From a virus: a stretch of DNA of 64,000 nt. Location of the stretch: the IMG/VR virus record IMGVR_UViG_3300009514_000001, positions 124,001 to 188,000 of that record; one strand, 5' to 3'. The stretch's first letter is position 1. Every line of letters begins with the position of its first letter. The notes beneath the pieces are model-generated. The model saw only the letters and a program-made list of their open reading frames with translations. It was not told where the DNA came from and made no database searches. Of this stretch, positions 54,522 to 62,722 are shown one piece after another. Made by a program: the position numbers and the translations under genes.

Positions 54522-55544
54522 CTACTTCCTGAGCGTGTGCAGGTACTCGCGGATGCTCTGAACCACCGGGCGGCGGGAGCTTCGCGAGGAGGCTGTTCGG
54601 ATCTGTTGAGTGTCGTCGAACTCCTTGATCCCAAGGAAGTCTGACATGACGCCCCCGTATCCATCTTCCTCCACGGAAACAGAGAGGTAGTCGACGCCAA
54701 ATGCGGCGGCCAGAACCTCTGGTCTGATGTGAGGGCGCCTCCAGATTTGGGAGAGGGAGGCCAGACTCATCGCCGGACTCCGACGGACCTGGGGGACGGT
54801 GATGTAGAGGTCGAGAAGCTCGACCAACCGCCGACAACGAGCCTCGCTGTCGTGGATGCTGGCCGCACGCTCCAACTCCATCGCGAAGCGGGCAGCCAGA
54901 GCCTCCTGGTCCTCCTCTGAGGTCGAGCCAAGGATAGCTGGGCGGACCTCGTCCTGAGCCTGCTGAGCGGCGCTACGGTCCCAGGAGGGGGTCGGGTCGG
55001 CCGTGTTCATCGGGTCCGGGCCGTAGGGGGTGTCGCGTGTCGAGGGGTCCACCCTGTTCGGGTCCCAGGGGTCGTTCGGAGGATGAGCCTCGACGACATA
55101 CTGAGGGGCCGCGGAGGCTGCGTGCTGAGCCACCTCGCGAGGAACGGTCTCGGATGTTGCGGACGACGCAACATGACGAGCCGCCTCCGCAGGGTCGACG
55201 TGGAGAGTATTGCATAGGGTGTCGAAGTCGACGCTGCCCTGCTCGTACGCATTCAGGATCTGGTCCTGCCTGCCCTGGAGGTACTCAGCCTTAGCCTCCT
55301 TGACGCGAGCACCATGACCTCCCTGACCGAAGCCTGCTGTTCGCTGGCTGGGGCGGGCGGACCTGTACCAATCTGGAACCAGATCACGGAGGCTGGAGAC
55401 CCTGGTTGTCGTAGTCGTGGTCGTGGTCTCTTCGATGAGACCTGCATCCGGCAGGGAACTAACACGTTCGGTCCGGGTGCTGGCGACACGAGCCTTGTGG
55501 TCGTCGACAACAACGTCGTCTTGACCGGGAAGTCCGCTGGACAT
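54522..55544 (-). CDS. hypothetical protein with poly-Thr tract (340 aa)
   Basis: The N-terminal half is low-complexity and probably disordered, with a run of eight Thr (EETTTTTTTTRVSSL) near residue 40 and Pro/Asp-rich stretches (DPWDPNRVDPSTRDTPYGPDP). Residues about 210-335 are more ordered and helical (EALAARFAMELERAASIHDSEARCRRLVELLDLYI, RPEVLAAAFGVDYLSVSVEEDG). I recognise no family. AGGAG lies before the ATG at 55544, overlapping the stop of the ribbon-helix-helix-like gene, so the two are probably coupled. Confidence 0.6.
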   Translation of the reverse strand: MSSGLPGQDDVVVDDHKARVASTRTERVSSLPDAGLIEETTTTTTTTRVSSLRDLVPDWYRSARPSQRTAGFGQGGHGARVKEAKAEYLQGRQDQILNAYEQGSVDFDTLCNTLHVDPAEAARHVASSATSETVPREVAQHAASAAPQYVVEAHPPNDPWDPNRVDPSTRDTPYGPDPMNTADPTPSWDRSAAQQAQDEVRPAILGSTSEEDQEALAARFAMELERAASIHDSEARCRRLVELLDLYITVPQVRRSPAMSLASLSQIWRRPHIRPEVLAAAFGVDYLSVSVEEDGYGGVMSDFLGIKEFDDTQQIRTASSRSSRRPVVQSIREYLHTLRK

Positions 55545-55547
55545 CTC

Positions 55548-55814
55548 TCACTCCTCGTCGCCGGGCAACATCGAGTGCCCGGCTGTTTTCTGAGTCGCGG
55601 GTGTCCCACCTCCCCACGTGGCCTGACTGGCCTTGCGAGACAGAGTATCGAGGTCGAGGCCTGTCTGCGCTTCCAAATTGTCGAGACATTGGACGAGAGC
55701 GCCCTCGACAAGAGACCCCTGGTCCTCACCCAGGACCACGGAGGCAGCCTTGAGACGGCGTTTGGTACGTTCTGTCATGCTCATCGAGGTTTTCGTTTTC
55801 TTCGGCTTGGGCAT
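55548..55814 (-). CDS. ribbon-helix-helix-like putative regulator (88 aa)
   Basis: Residues 10-45 have the strand-helix-helix pattern of small RHH DNA-binding proteins (TSMSMTERTKRRLKAASVVLGEDQGSLVEGALVQCLDNLE), with a basic N-terminus (MPKPKKTK). The tail is flexible. The ATG at 55814 is preceded by GGAGGTGA, the strongest SD in the window. A sigma-70-like promoter with a dyad in its spacer lies directly upstream, so autoregulation is plausible. The RHH call is from pattern only. Confidence 0.6.
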   Translation of the reverse strand: MPKPKKTKTSMSMTERTKRRLKAASVVLGEDQGSLVEGALVQCLDNLEAQTGLDLDTLSRKASQATWGGGTPATQKTAGHSMLPGDEE

Positions 55815-55835
55815 CTCTCTCACCTCCGAGGTAGA

Positions 55836-55863
55836 AGTGTATCCACCGACTCCGGTGTGTCAA
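55836..55863 (-). promoter_or_regulatory. putative sigma-70 promoter with internal dyad
   Basis: On the minus strand: TTGACA (55863-55858), a 16-nt spacer, then TACACT (55841-55836), 22 nt before the ATG of the RHH-like gene. The spacer begins with an inverted repeat CACCG-GAGT-CGGTG, a candidate operator. The 163-bp gap (55815-55977) holds no gene. Confidence 0.55.
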
Positions 55864-55977
55864 CCCCTCGGTACGATTTTGTGTTCCAGGAGTCGATTCC
55901 GAATATGCTCGACATCATGACCCTACCAACCTCCACCTTGCCATTCTTCAGCGCGAACCCTTGGAGGAATCTTCGAC

Positions 55978-56283
55978 TCAGTCGGACGTACTGAGCCTCC
56001 GGGCCTCCACATACTTGTTGGAGGTCTCCAGGGAGAGCCCCTGCATATAGCTGTAGAGAGTCACCCAGGATAGTCCCGTACCTTCCACCACAGCCCTTCG
56101 ATCAACCCTCCCCTCGCTATCCAGGAAGGGATCAAAATCCTGGAGAGTGAGGTTGGCCTTGAGGCCGTTGTCGGCCCAATGACCGTTCTCGGCAATGTAG
56201 CGACGTAGCTTCTCGGCCGCAGCAGCCACCCTCGCATCCGTCTCTTTGGTGAGACCTTTACGCCAGGACGGCCTGCCCTTCAT
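55978..56283 (-). CDS. hypothetical helical protein (101 aa)
   Basis: The sequence is helical and charged (WRKGLTKETDARVAAAAEKLRRYIAENGHW). A C-terminal segment, RRAVVEGTGLSWVTLYSYMQGLSLETSNKYVEA, could be a helix-turn-helix. It overlaps the end of the zinc-finger gene by 26 bases. Only a weak GAG precedes the ATG at 56283. No family is recognised; DNA binding is possible. Confidence 0.5.
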   Translation of the reverse strand: MKGRPSWRKGLTKETDARVAAAAEKLRRYIAENGHWADNGLKANLTLQDFDPFLDSEGRVDRRAVVEGTGLSWVTLYSYMQGLSLETSNKYVEARRLSTSD

Positions 56284-56953
56284 CTTCTCGGCGCCCGCGG
56301 GTGGTCTTGATTCGGCGCCCGCGGGCGGTCTTGATTCGGACGGCAGACCCCAGAGCTACCGCCAAGGAACCTGGGTACTCCTCGGCATACCTACCCACCA
56401 GGTCAGGATGTTCAGACTTGATGTGAGAAGTGAGGTTCTCCGCCCGATGACCACAGACGCGACAACGAACGTAATCGAGGCCCTCCTCCTTGGTGGACCA
56501 GAACAGCTCCTCGTCTCGCTGTCGACACCCCTTACAGCGACAATCATGAGTAGTTGGGGAGAAGTACTTGGACTCCTGACGGGAAGCGCCGCAGGAAGGG
56601 CAGGCGACCTCTTTGGTCCCTTCTCTTGCGTCCTCAGACCACCCCTGTTGTATCGCCTTACTGCGCTTGGCTTTCAACGCAGGGGTACGGATGAGAGCCT
56701 CTGGGTGCCGCTCTCGATAGTCCTTGGCTGTGATGCCATGGGCCGCCTTCAGATGTCGAGCAAGAGTAACCGCTCGATGCGAGCAGTCCTCTTCCAGACA
56801 TCGAACATAGTCGACCCCTTCTACTTTCCCCTCCCACCTCTGGTCCTCCGACCACCTTTTGTAGGGAGGATGAGTCTCCGACTGATGGCGGAAATGAGAT
56901 GCCAGACCACGGCGGTCCGTACAGACGAAAGAACAGACAGGACAGGAAACCAA
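56258..56953 (-). CDS. multi-zinc-finger protein with hairpin-locked TTG start (231 aa)
   Basis: Four zinc-binding units are visible: CPVCSFVC...HFRHQSETH, CLEEDCSHRAVTLARHLKAAH, a ribbon CPSCGASR...CRCKGC, and CRVCGHRAENLTSHIKSEH. The second and fourth are followed by YRERHPEAL or YAEEYPGSL, the same layout as the finger in the endonuclease at 62-1153 (CEVCGIVRKRLQRHLKTAH...YRKAHSG). No nuclease domain is visible. I infer a DNA-binding protein related to homing-endonuclease finger modules, perhaps a degraded or partner element. I use the TTG at 56953, which has GAGGAGG 5 nt upstream; that SD is inside a 12-bp hairpin. Near the end a 24-bp tandem repeat encodes IKTARGRR/IKTTRGRR. Confidence 0.65.
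   Translation of the reverse strand: MVSCPVCSFVCTDRRGLASHFRHQSETHPPYKRWSEDQRWEGKVEGVDYVRCLEEDCSHRAVTLARHLKAAHGITAKDYRERHPEALIRTPALKAKRSKAIQQGWSEDAREGTKEVACPSCGASRQESKYFSPTTHDCRCKGCRQRDEELFWSTKEEGLDYVRCRVCGHRAENLTSHIKSEHPDLVGRYAEEYPGSLAVALGSAVRIKTARGRRIKTTRGRREDEGQAVLA
56290..56337. repeat. 24-bp tandem repeat in the zinc-finger gene
   Basis: Bases 56290-56313 and 56314-56337 differ at one position. They encode an eight-residue basic repeat near the C-terminus and keep the frame. Confidence 0.9.
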
Positions 56954-57002
56954 GACAACCTCCTCTAGAGCACCCAAGGTAGGTGATCCGGAGGAGGTTG
57001 TC
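56954..57002 (-). promoter_or_regulatory. 12-bp inverted repeat that buries the SD of the zinc-finger gene
   Basis: The arms GACAACCTCCTC (57002-56991 on the minus strand) and GAGGAGGTTGTC (56965-56954) are perfectly complementary with a 25-nt loop. The 3' arm is the SD itself and touches the TTG start. Between this and the sheath stop, 57003-57063 is AT-rich with a run of seven A on the minus strand (TATAAAAAAAC) and holds no gene. Confidence 0.8.
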
Positions 57003-57063
57003 GAGGATTAGTTTGCGATCAACCTACTAAAGTGGTCATAAACCCCCGTTTTTTTATAGGGAT

Positions 57064-60000
57064 TTACAAACTACTGCGCAGGTTAAATGTCACGAGTATG
57101 AATAGAAGGGGGAACACCGGGCTGTAGAATGCCTCGACATTCGCCGTGGTCGGGTCTTCGACATCGACCTCGGCGGTGATTCGACCGTAGGCCGAGACGA
57201 TTTGAGCGGCCACGAGGTCGCTGAACGTCTTGGCCAAGCGGCCTTCGACCTGGGTCAGGATGCCCGGGATGAACTTGACTCCGATGAAGTTCTCCAGCGT
57301 GGCTCGGGAGCGCTGCTGGACCTCGTCGGCGATAAGGATGATGGTCGGGAGCTTGGTCAGGATGTTGGAGACATCCGTCGTCAGGCCCTGGAGCACCACC
57401 AGGTTCGGGTTCTTCTCGGCGAGGACGGTGACACCGGATACCGCCGCCTGCTGCTGCTCCACCGGGTCGAGCTTGCGACCGAGCTGGTCGAAGCCGACGA
57501 TGAAACGGTTGGTCCACGGGGTGGCGACGTCGAGGTTGGGGTCGACGACGGAACCCGCGAGGGCCGCGGCGAGGTAGAAGCCCTCGACCAGCTCAGTGGT
57601 GCGCTGGTTGAGTGCGTCAACAATGGTCAGCTCCACGCTGTCCGGGTAGACGAGGCGCAGACGCTGGTTGCTGAGCTGCTGAGCGATGCCACCCACCTGC
57701 TGAGGAGTGACGCTAGGAGTCAGACCAATGATGGCCGTCCTCTCCTGACGAAACCGCAGACTCGACTGGACGTCGACATGCTGTCCCAGGAGCTGGAAGA
57801 AACTGAGGCTGTCTCCCTTGAGCGGCACCAGGACATCCGGCAGAAGCCCACCAGGCAGAGGCTTGGTGAGGTCGTTGAGAGCCTCCAGGTAGGCAGTCTC
57901 GGACGCGAACGCCGAACCCTCGTCCTTGGGGACCTGCTTGATGGCGATGCCGACCGCGCCGTTGATGAGCATCAGGAACGCCGCCAGGCTGACCGGGTTG
58001 TCCGAGCTGCGGGTACCGAAGGTCTGCTCGATGACGTTGAGCTTGGTGAAAATCTGCGTCGAGAAGTCGTCCTTCACGAAGCTGTAGGTGACGTAGTAGA
58101 GGTCACCGACGGCGGGCTCGTTGCCGCTCTTCTTGAAGGTCTCGATGATGGCCGTGTCCGTCGGGTTGGTGCCCGCCGTGTTGGTCACGAGAAGCTCGAC
58201 GCCGCCGATGGCGTTTCTCGGGATGTTGGAGTCCGCGACGAAGGTCTTGCTGACCACGATGGTGAAGGTCTCACCGTCGGGATAGCCGAACCCGCCCTCG
58301 CGCTCTAGAACGGAGAGCGTCAGGCCCGTGACCAGGTCGCGGTAGGTCTGTCCCACCACACCGTCCTGACCGGTGCCGGTGTTGAACACCGAGGTGTCCG
58401 CCGAACCGGAGCCGTCCGCGGGGTCGGAGCTGGTGACGTAGAAGCCACTGATACCATCCTCACCCACCGCACCGTCGCCGGCCGTGTCAAGGAGGTTGGT
58501 ACCGATGGCCAGGATGTCATCGGTCGTGGGCGTGCTCCAGGCGATGCTGGAACCGGAGCCCGTGGACTGACTCTGGAGAGCCAGGTACTCCAGGCCGACA
58601 TTGTCCGTCGCCACAAAGGCCAGAGCCTCGGCAGCGAAGTAGGTGGCCGCCGGGGTAGCGAAATCCAACATATAGACACTGGCGAACGTACCCGACGAGG
58701 AGTGGTGGCTCATGAGAGCCGAAGCCAGGACTCGGACGTCCACCGGGTCCCGCAGGTCGCTAGTGTCGTCCGCCAGGCTGAACTCGCCGTTGGCGTTTCC
58801 AGAACCGATGACGACGCTGCTGAACTGGTCGTCGCGTGCACTGACGAGACGGAACCCGGCACCTTCCTGGCGAACCAGGCCGGCAGCGAGGACCGCGGCC
58901 GCAGAGGCGCCGAAGCCCTGGGCGGACATCTCGGCCGCAATCTGCTCGATGACCGTGCCCGCGATGCTGCCCGGCCCGAGAGCCGTTGCAGTACCCGCGG
59001 CCGAGGCCGTGAACACCACCGTGACGGACGTGCCGTCCATGGTGAACTTGAACACGTTGTTCACCGGCTGAGTGCCCGTACCATCGTAGAAGATGACGAG
59101 GGGCTGGCTATCCTGGGCATCCGCGAAGCCCGTACCCTGTCCGTTGACGAAGCCAACCTCTGCGAGGATGGTCGCCGGCTGGACTGTAGCCGAGAACCCG
59201 CCGAGGCCAGTCTCCTGCTGAGCAAGGCCCGTCTCGGCGCTAGCCGAAGTGCCTTGGACAGTGAGGGAGGCCTGAGCCGCCGGCTGGTAAGGAGCGAGGG
59301 AACCGCTACCCGGCACCAGACGGTTGCGCAGGATGAGGCGGTCATGGTTGAGAGCACCAGCACCGACCGTGAAACGGCGGGCAATGGGGCCATTGTAGAG
59401 CTTGGTCTGGGTTCCGCCGGTTGCGGCGGCGGTGTCGATACCCGCCAGGGTGGAGAAGTCCTCCGCTGGGGTGGCGTCAGTGATGAACTCGATGAATCCA
59501 GCGGCGTCGCCGGCACCCAGACTGGTCATCTCGAACACGATGCGAGCATCCGCGTCGGCGAAGGCCGTAACCGTCGCCTCCAGGAGGGCCGCACCGTTGA
59601 TGGCCGAAAGGGCCGTGTTGATGGCCGAAACAAGAGCCGTGACGCTGTTGTAGGTACCCGGGGCGATGGTGGCTTCGTGGTTACCCGAGACGCCAGTGAC
59701 GTCACCCGTATAGTGGAGGGTGATGTCATCGTACTCACCGGCCACGACGGTCACCGGACCGGTGAACCTGGTCGCCGAGACGTAGCGAGGCTCGGCGCCC
59801 ACAGCGACAGCAGCCGTGTTGATGGCGGTCACGAAGTCCGCCAGCGTGAGGCCAGCAGACGGAGTGACTGTCGCCGACACGAGGCGGTCGTCGACCGTCA
59901 GGCTGACGGTGTTGTTGGCCGCGGTGATGTCGTAGGTCGTCGCGCCGCTGGCAGCGTCGTAGACGATCTCGTCACCGATGAGGGAGGCGAAGAATCCGGT

Positions 60001-62004
60001 GCCGACACCGGTCGGGTTGGCAACATCGACACCCGCAGCCCCCGAGGCCAGGTCAGCCGCATCCACGAGGATGCGAGCATGGTCCGAGGACCCCACAATG
60101 GGGAAGTAGGGGTCGTTGCCGAGAATCGTGTGCAGGGCCGGAGTTGCCTCAGAGGTGTCGAAGGTGATGGTGACCACCTCCTCCACCGGACCCGTCTGAA
60201 GAGGATTCGGGTTGCCCTCGATGCGGGAGTCGGGCAGAAGCTCAGAGCCGCTGGGAAACTGCACGGCGATACCCGCGAGGCCGGCACTCTTGGTGCCAAA
60301 ATAGGCGTCGAACAGGTCCGTCCCGTCGTCGTTGCGCATCGTGTAGGTGCCGACCGTAGCGCTGCCCGGAACGGCGACCTGGAGAGTGTACTCGTCGTCG
60401 ACGATGGTGTTGTAGTAGAAGGTCGCGAAGACCGTCGCACCGACCGCGATGGGCTCGGCGAGAGTGACCTGGGAGGACGTCGAGTCGACACTCAGGACCG
60501 TCACCGGACCGCGGTCGATGGCGTCCTGGAGGGAGAACCCCCAGTAGGCCGTGACGAGGTCGGGGCGTTCCGTCGGGAGGTCGATGCGACCGTTGGTAAT
60601 GTCGCCGAAGAGACTGGCTCCCAAGGGGGTCGAACGACCGTTACCCGTGGTGGGCTGGAACGGAAGCTGGAACACCCGGCGGCTGTCCACGGGGGGAGTG
60701 ACGCTCGTGTCCGTCACCGGAGAGCAGACCTCCAGGTAGGCCTTGTTGTCGACGAGAGTCGCCGAGACCTGTTGGGTCCCGAAGGGGGTGAATCCCTCGG
60801 TGGATTGCCCTTCGCTGATGAGGGAGGCCGTACCCCAGACGATGAGGTCATCCTTGAGGACGAAGTCGACCTCGTTGATGAAGTCGCTTCGGTCAGGGGT
60901 GATACCGGCCTGGAGAATCTGGATGATGCCCCGGTGGGCCAGGTAGTCGAAGGTGTCCTGCCACGAGTTGAAGAAGTACGTGACGGAGACCAACTGACCG
61001 GCGGCGGGAGCGAAGTCGAGGGTGACGGTTCCGGCTCCGCCGTCGACGGCGGAGGGGGTCACCTGGACGTTGTCCACCAGAACCGTCACCCGAGCGGGGT
61101 CGGTCGTGGTGATGCCACCGTTGGAACCATCGACGATGGGACGCTGGAACGTCTTGAACACGCGGTTACGTGCCGTGAAGGCGTCCTGAGGGAGTCCGAA
61201 GATGCCGTTGGCGGAGCCGTCGCCGACACGGATGTCGTTGTCCGCCGTCAGGATGATGGCCGTGTCGCCCTCATTATTCAGGAACGTCCCGACACTCAGA
61301 GAACCAACAGCCTGGCCCTGGATGAGGGCGGCTGCCTGGGTTGCCGTGAAGCTGCCTGCTGGGAGGGTGATGGTCACCTCGGCGAGCTGGTCGATGGTGA
61401 TCTTCAGCTCGTCCGTGACCCCCGCTGTGATGACATAGAACTCACCCGCACCGAGACCGATCTCGCCTCGGATGGCAGCCGCCTCCGCCGTGACCTGGTC
61501 AGACAGGTCGTCGGTCGTGAGGGTGTCCGTCCGGTTGAACTGGTAGGTGACCTGAACCTGGTCGCCAGATGCTGGCTCCTGAGCGAGAGTCACAACACCT
61601 CGGGCACCGTCGACAGCCAGAACGACGATCTGGTCGCCGTTGATGAACGCCTGGACGTCCTGACGGTTGTTACTTGTGGTGCCCGTCCCGTCGCCGGTGA
61701 CGATGGGGAAGTTGCGAACCTGGACACGGTTCCGAACGCCATCGGAGTCGCCCAGGACGACCTGGCCGGTCGCGGTGATTTCCACCACAGACCTTCCGGC
61801 CATATCCTCCTTGACGACCAATTGGTCGACAGTGGACGAGGAACCCCGAACGACTTCGAGGCTACCCTGGAACAGGACCTCGTTACCCGTGCCGATGAGG
61901 ACGGGAACCTTCACCGCCGACAGGGTGCCCGCAATCGGGTTCTCGAACTGCGTCCGGACGTAAACGCCAGGGAACGCGAAGTTGTTGCCGGGGAAATCAG
62001 CCAT
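57064..62004 (-). CDS. tail sheath protein, very large (1646 aa)
   Basis: The start (NFAFPGVYVRTQFENP) and the end match tail sheaths. The C-terminal domain (about 1480-1646) reads TPWTNRFIVGFDQLGRKLDPVEQQQAAVSGVTVL, then TLENFIGVKFIPGILTQVEGRLAKTFSDLVAAQIVSAYGRI and LLFILVTFNLRSS. Typical sheaths are 350-700 residues. Here about 1000 extra residues of beta-rich, Gly/Thr/Ala-rich sequence are inserted, with recurring units such as VTLDFAPAAGQLVSVTYFFNSW and VTLAQEPASGDQVQVTYQFN that resemble each other. These insertions should project from the tail surface and could carry adhesion domains. The sheath contracts to drive the tube into the host. AGGTAGGA precedes the ATG at 62004; 62005-62146 is a leader with a 5-bp GC hairpin and no convincing gene. 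Confidence 0.85.
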   Translation of the reverse strand: MADFPGNNFAFPGVYVRTQFENPIAGTLSAVKVPVLIGTGNEVLFQGSLEVVRGSSSTVDQLVVKEDMAGRSVVEITATGQVVLGDSDGVRNRVQVRNFPIVTGDGTGTTSNNRQDVQAFINGDQIVVLAVDGARGVVTLAQEPASGDQVQVTYQFNRTDTLTTDDLSDQVTAEAAAIRGEIGLGAGEFYVITAGVTDELKITIDQLAEVTITLPAGSFTATQAAALIQGQAVGSLSVGTFLNNEGDTAIILTADNDIRVGDGSANGIFGLPQDAFTARNRVFKTFQRPIVDGSNGGITTTDPARVTVLVDNVQVTPSAVDGGAGTVTLDFAPAAGQLVSVTYFFNSWQDTFDYLAHRGIIQILQAGITPDRSDFINEVDFVLKDDLIVWGTASLISEGQSTEGFTPFGTQQVSATLVDNKAYLEVCSPVTDTSVTPPVDSRRVFQLPFQPTTGNGRSTPLGASLFGDITNGRIDLPTERPDLVTAYWGFSLQDAIDRGPVTVLSVDSTSSQVTLAEPIAVGATVFATFYYNTIVDDEYTLQVAVPGSATVGTYTMRNDDGTDLFDAYFGTKSAGLAGIAVQFPSGSELLPDSRIEGNPNPLQTGPVEEVVTITFDTSEATPALHTILGNDPYFPIVGSSDHARILVDAADLASGAAGVDVANPTGVGTGFFASLIGDEIVYDAASGATTYDITAANNTVSLTVDDRLVSATVTPSAGLTLADFVTAINTAAVAVGAEPRYVSATRFTGPVTVVAGEYDDITLHYTGDVTGVSGNHEATIAPGTYNSVTALVSAINTALSAINGAALLEATVTAFADADARIVFEMTSLGAGDAAGFIEFITDATPAEDFSTLAGIDTAAATGGTQTKLYNGPIARRFTVGAGALNHDRLILRNRLVPGSGSLAPYQPAAQASLTVQGTSASAETGLAQQETGLGGFSATVQPATILAEVGFVNGQGTGFADAQDSQPLVIFYDGTGTQPVNNVFKFTMDGTSVTVVFTASAAGTATALGPGSIAGTVIEQIAAEMSAQGFGASAAAVLAAGLVRQEGAGFRLVSARDDQFSSVVIGSGNANGEFSLADDTSDLRDPVDVRVLASALMSHHSSSGTFASVYMLDFATPAATYFAAEALAFVATDNVGLEYLALQSQSTGSGSSIAWSTPTTDDILAIGTNLLDTAGDGAVGEDGISGFYVTSSDPADGSGSADTSVFNTGTGQDGVVGQTYRDLVTGLTLSVLEREGGFGYPDGETFTIVVSKTFVADSNIPRNAIGGVELLVTNTAGTNPTDTAIIETFKKSGNEPAVGDLYYVTYSFVKDDFSTQIFTKLNVIEQTFGTRSSDNPVSLAAFLMLINGAVGIAIKQVPKDEGSAFASETAYLEALNDLTKPLPGGLLPDVLVPLKGDSLSFFQLLGQHVDVQSSLRFRQERTAIIGLTPSVTPQQVGGIAQQLSNQRLRLVYPDSVELTIVDALNQRTTELVEGFYLAAALAGSVVDPNLDVATPWTNRFIVGFDQLGRKLDPVEQQQAAVSGVTVLAEKNPNLVVLQGLTTDVSNILTKLPTIILIADEVQQRSRATLENFIGVKFIPGILTQVEGRLAKTFSDLVAAQIVSAYGRITAEVDVEDPTTANVEAFYSPVFPLLFILVTFNLRSSL

Positions 62005-62146
62005 GGTGTTGTCCTACCTCTCGTCTCTCGATGCCCATCCCAGGGAGGTGTCTCATCTGATCCCGCTCCGGCGGGTTCGGAAGCACAAGTAGATGTTCAT
62101 CTCTCCTCATCTGAACCGACATATCGAGAAAGCCGTAGGCGAGGTG

Positions 62147-62671
62147 TCAGACCCGCCTTCGTTGTCTCCTAAACTCTCGAAGGCGGGACGAGCCCGCGTC
62201 GAACTTACGATTTTCGGACGTCACGAACCGGTCGTCCTTCCTAAGGACGCTCATAGCCGCATTATGGAAGGCTCGATGGTTTCGTTTCGACTGAAGAGAA
62301 TCCCGATCGGCAACCGTGTAGGTGCCGTTGGGAAGACGGCCAAGAGCCTCGGAACCTCTCACTCCTGAGGGGAGGCCCCGAAGAAGCTCTCTCTTGTGGG
62401 CCTCTCTCTGCTCAATAACCAAACGACTCCTCTCAGCGCTCGCCCCGATGACCCGGTCGACATTCGCGTCGATGGCATCGACCCCAGTGTTCTGGGGGAC
62501 TGGACCGGCATTGGTGTGGTCATGATTGAAGGTGTAGCTGAGGCCAGAGGGAGGAAGTCTCTTGGCCGAGGCGCTGCACGATGGGCACGCTCTCGACTCG
62601 GAAGCCTTCGTCGCCTTGCCTGACCTCCCAAACCGGAGGCCGCACTCGCATTGATACTCATACAGAGGAAT
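62147..62671 (-). CDS. FmdB-like zinc-ribbon protein with apparent ATT start (174 aa)
   Basis: The N-terminus, read from an ATT codon at 62671, is (M)PLYEYQCECGLRFGR...ACPSCSASAKRL, matching the usual MPxYEYxC start of FmdB-type zinc ribbons (Cys8/10 and Cys31/34 approximately). GGGAGG lies 8 nt upstream of the ATT. An in-frame TAG at 62699-62701 leaves no ATG, GTG or TTG before the ribbon. The rest is NTGVDAIDANVDRVIGASAERSRLVIEQREAHKRELLR, then NGTYTVADRDSLQSKRNHRAFHNAAMS, ending basic. A TTG-initiated 91-residue version would drop the ribbon. It lies between two virion genes. Function is unknown; zinc ribbons of this type are common in phage structural clusters. Confidence 0.65.
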   Translation of the reverse strand: MPLYEYQCECGLRFGRSGKATKASESRACPSCSASAKRLPPSGLSYTFNHDHTNAGPVPQNTGVDAIDANVDRVIGASAERSRLVIEQREAHKRELLRGLPSGVRGSEALGRLPNGTYTVADRDSLQSKRNHRAFHNAAMSVLRKDDRFVTSENRKFDAGSSRLREFRRQRRRV

Positions 62672-62722
62672 CGGTCTGCCCTCCCTTCCGTCCGTCTTCT
62701 ACTTGTGGCCACTATAGACGGG

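Noticed and set aside
57040-57060. Run of seven T on the plus strand as a terminator
   Set aside because: No gene lies on the plus strand and no stem precedes the run. On the minus strand it is an A-run.
61997-62122. 41-residue frame in the sheath leader overlapping the sheath start
   Set aside because: It has no SD and a low-information sequence; probably chance.
58702-62172. 1156-residue open frame on the plus strand
   Set aside because: It is antisense to the sheath gene, Arg/Asp/Gly/Val-rich with no domain pattern, and typical of the mirror frame of GC-rich codons. The same holds for long plus-strand frames at 4500-5936, 5943-7442, 9132-11111 and 13846-15276.
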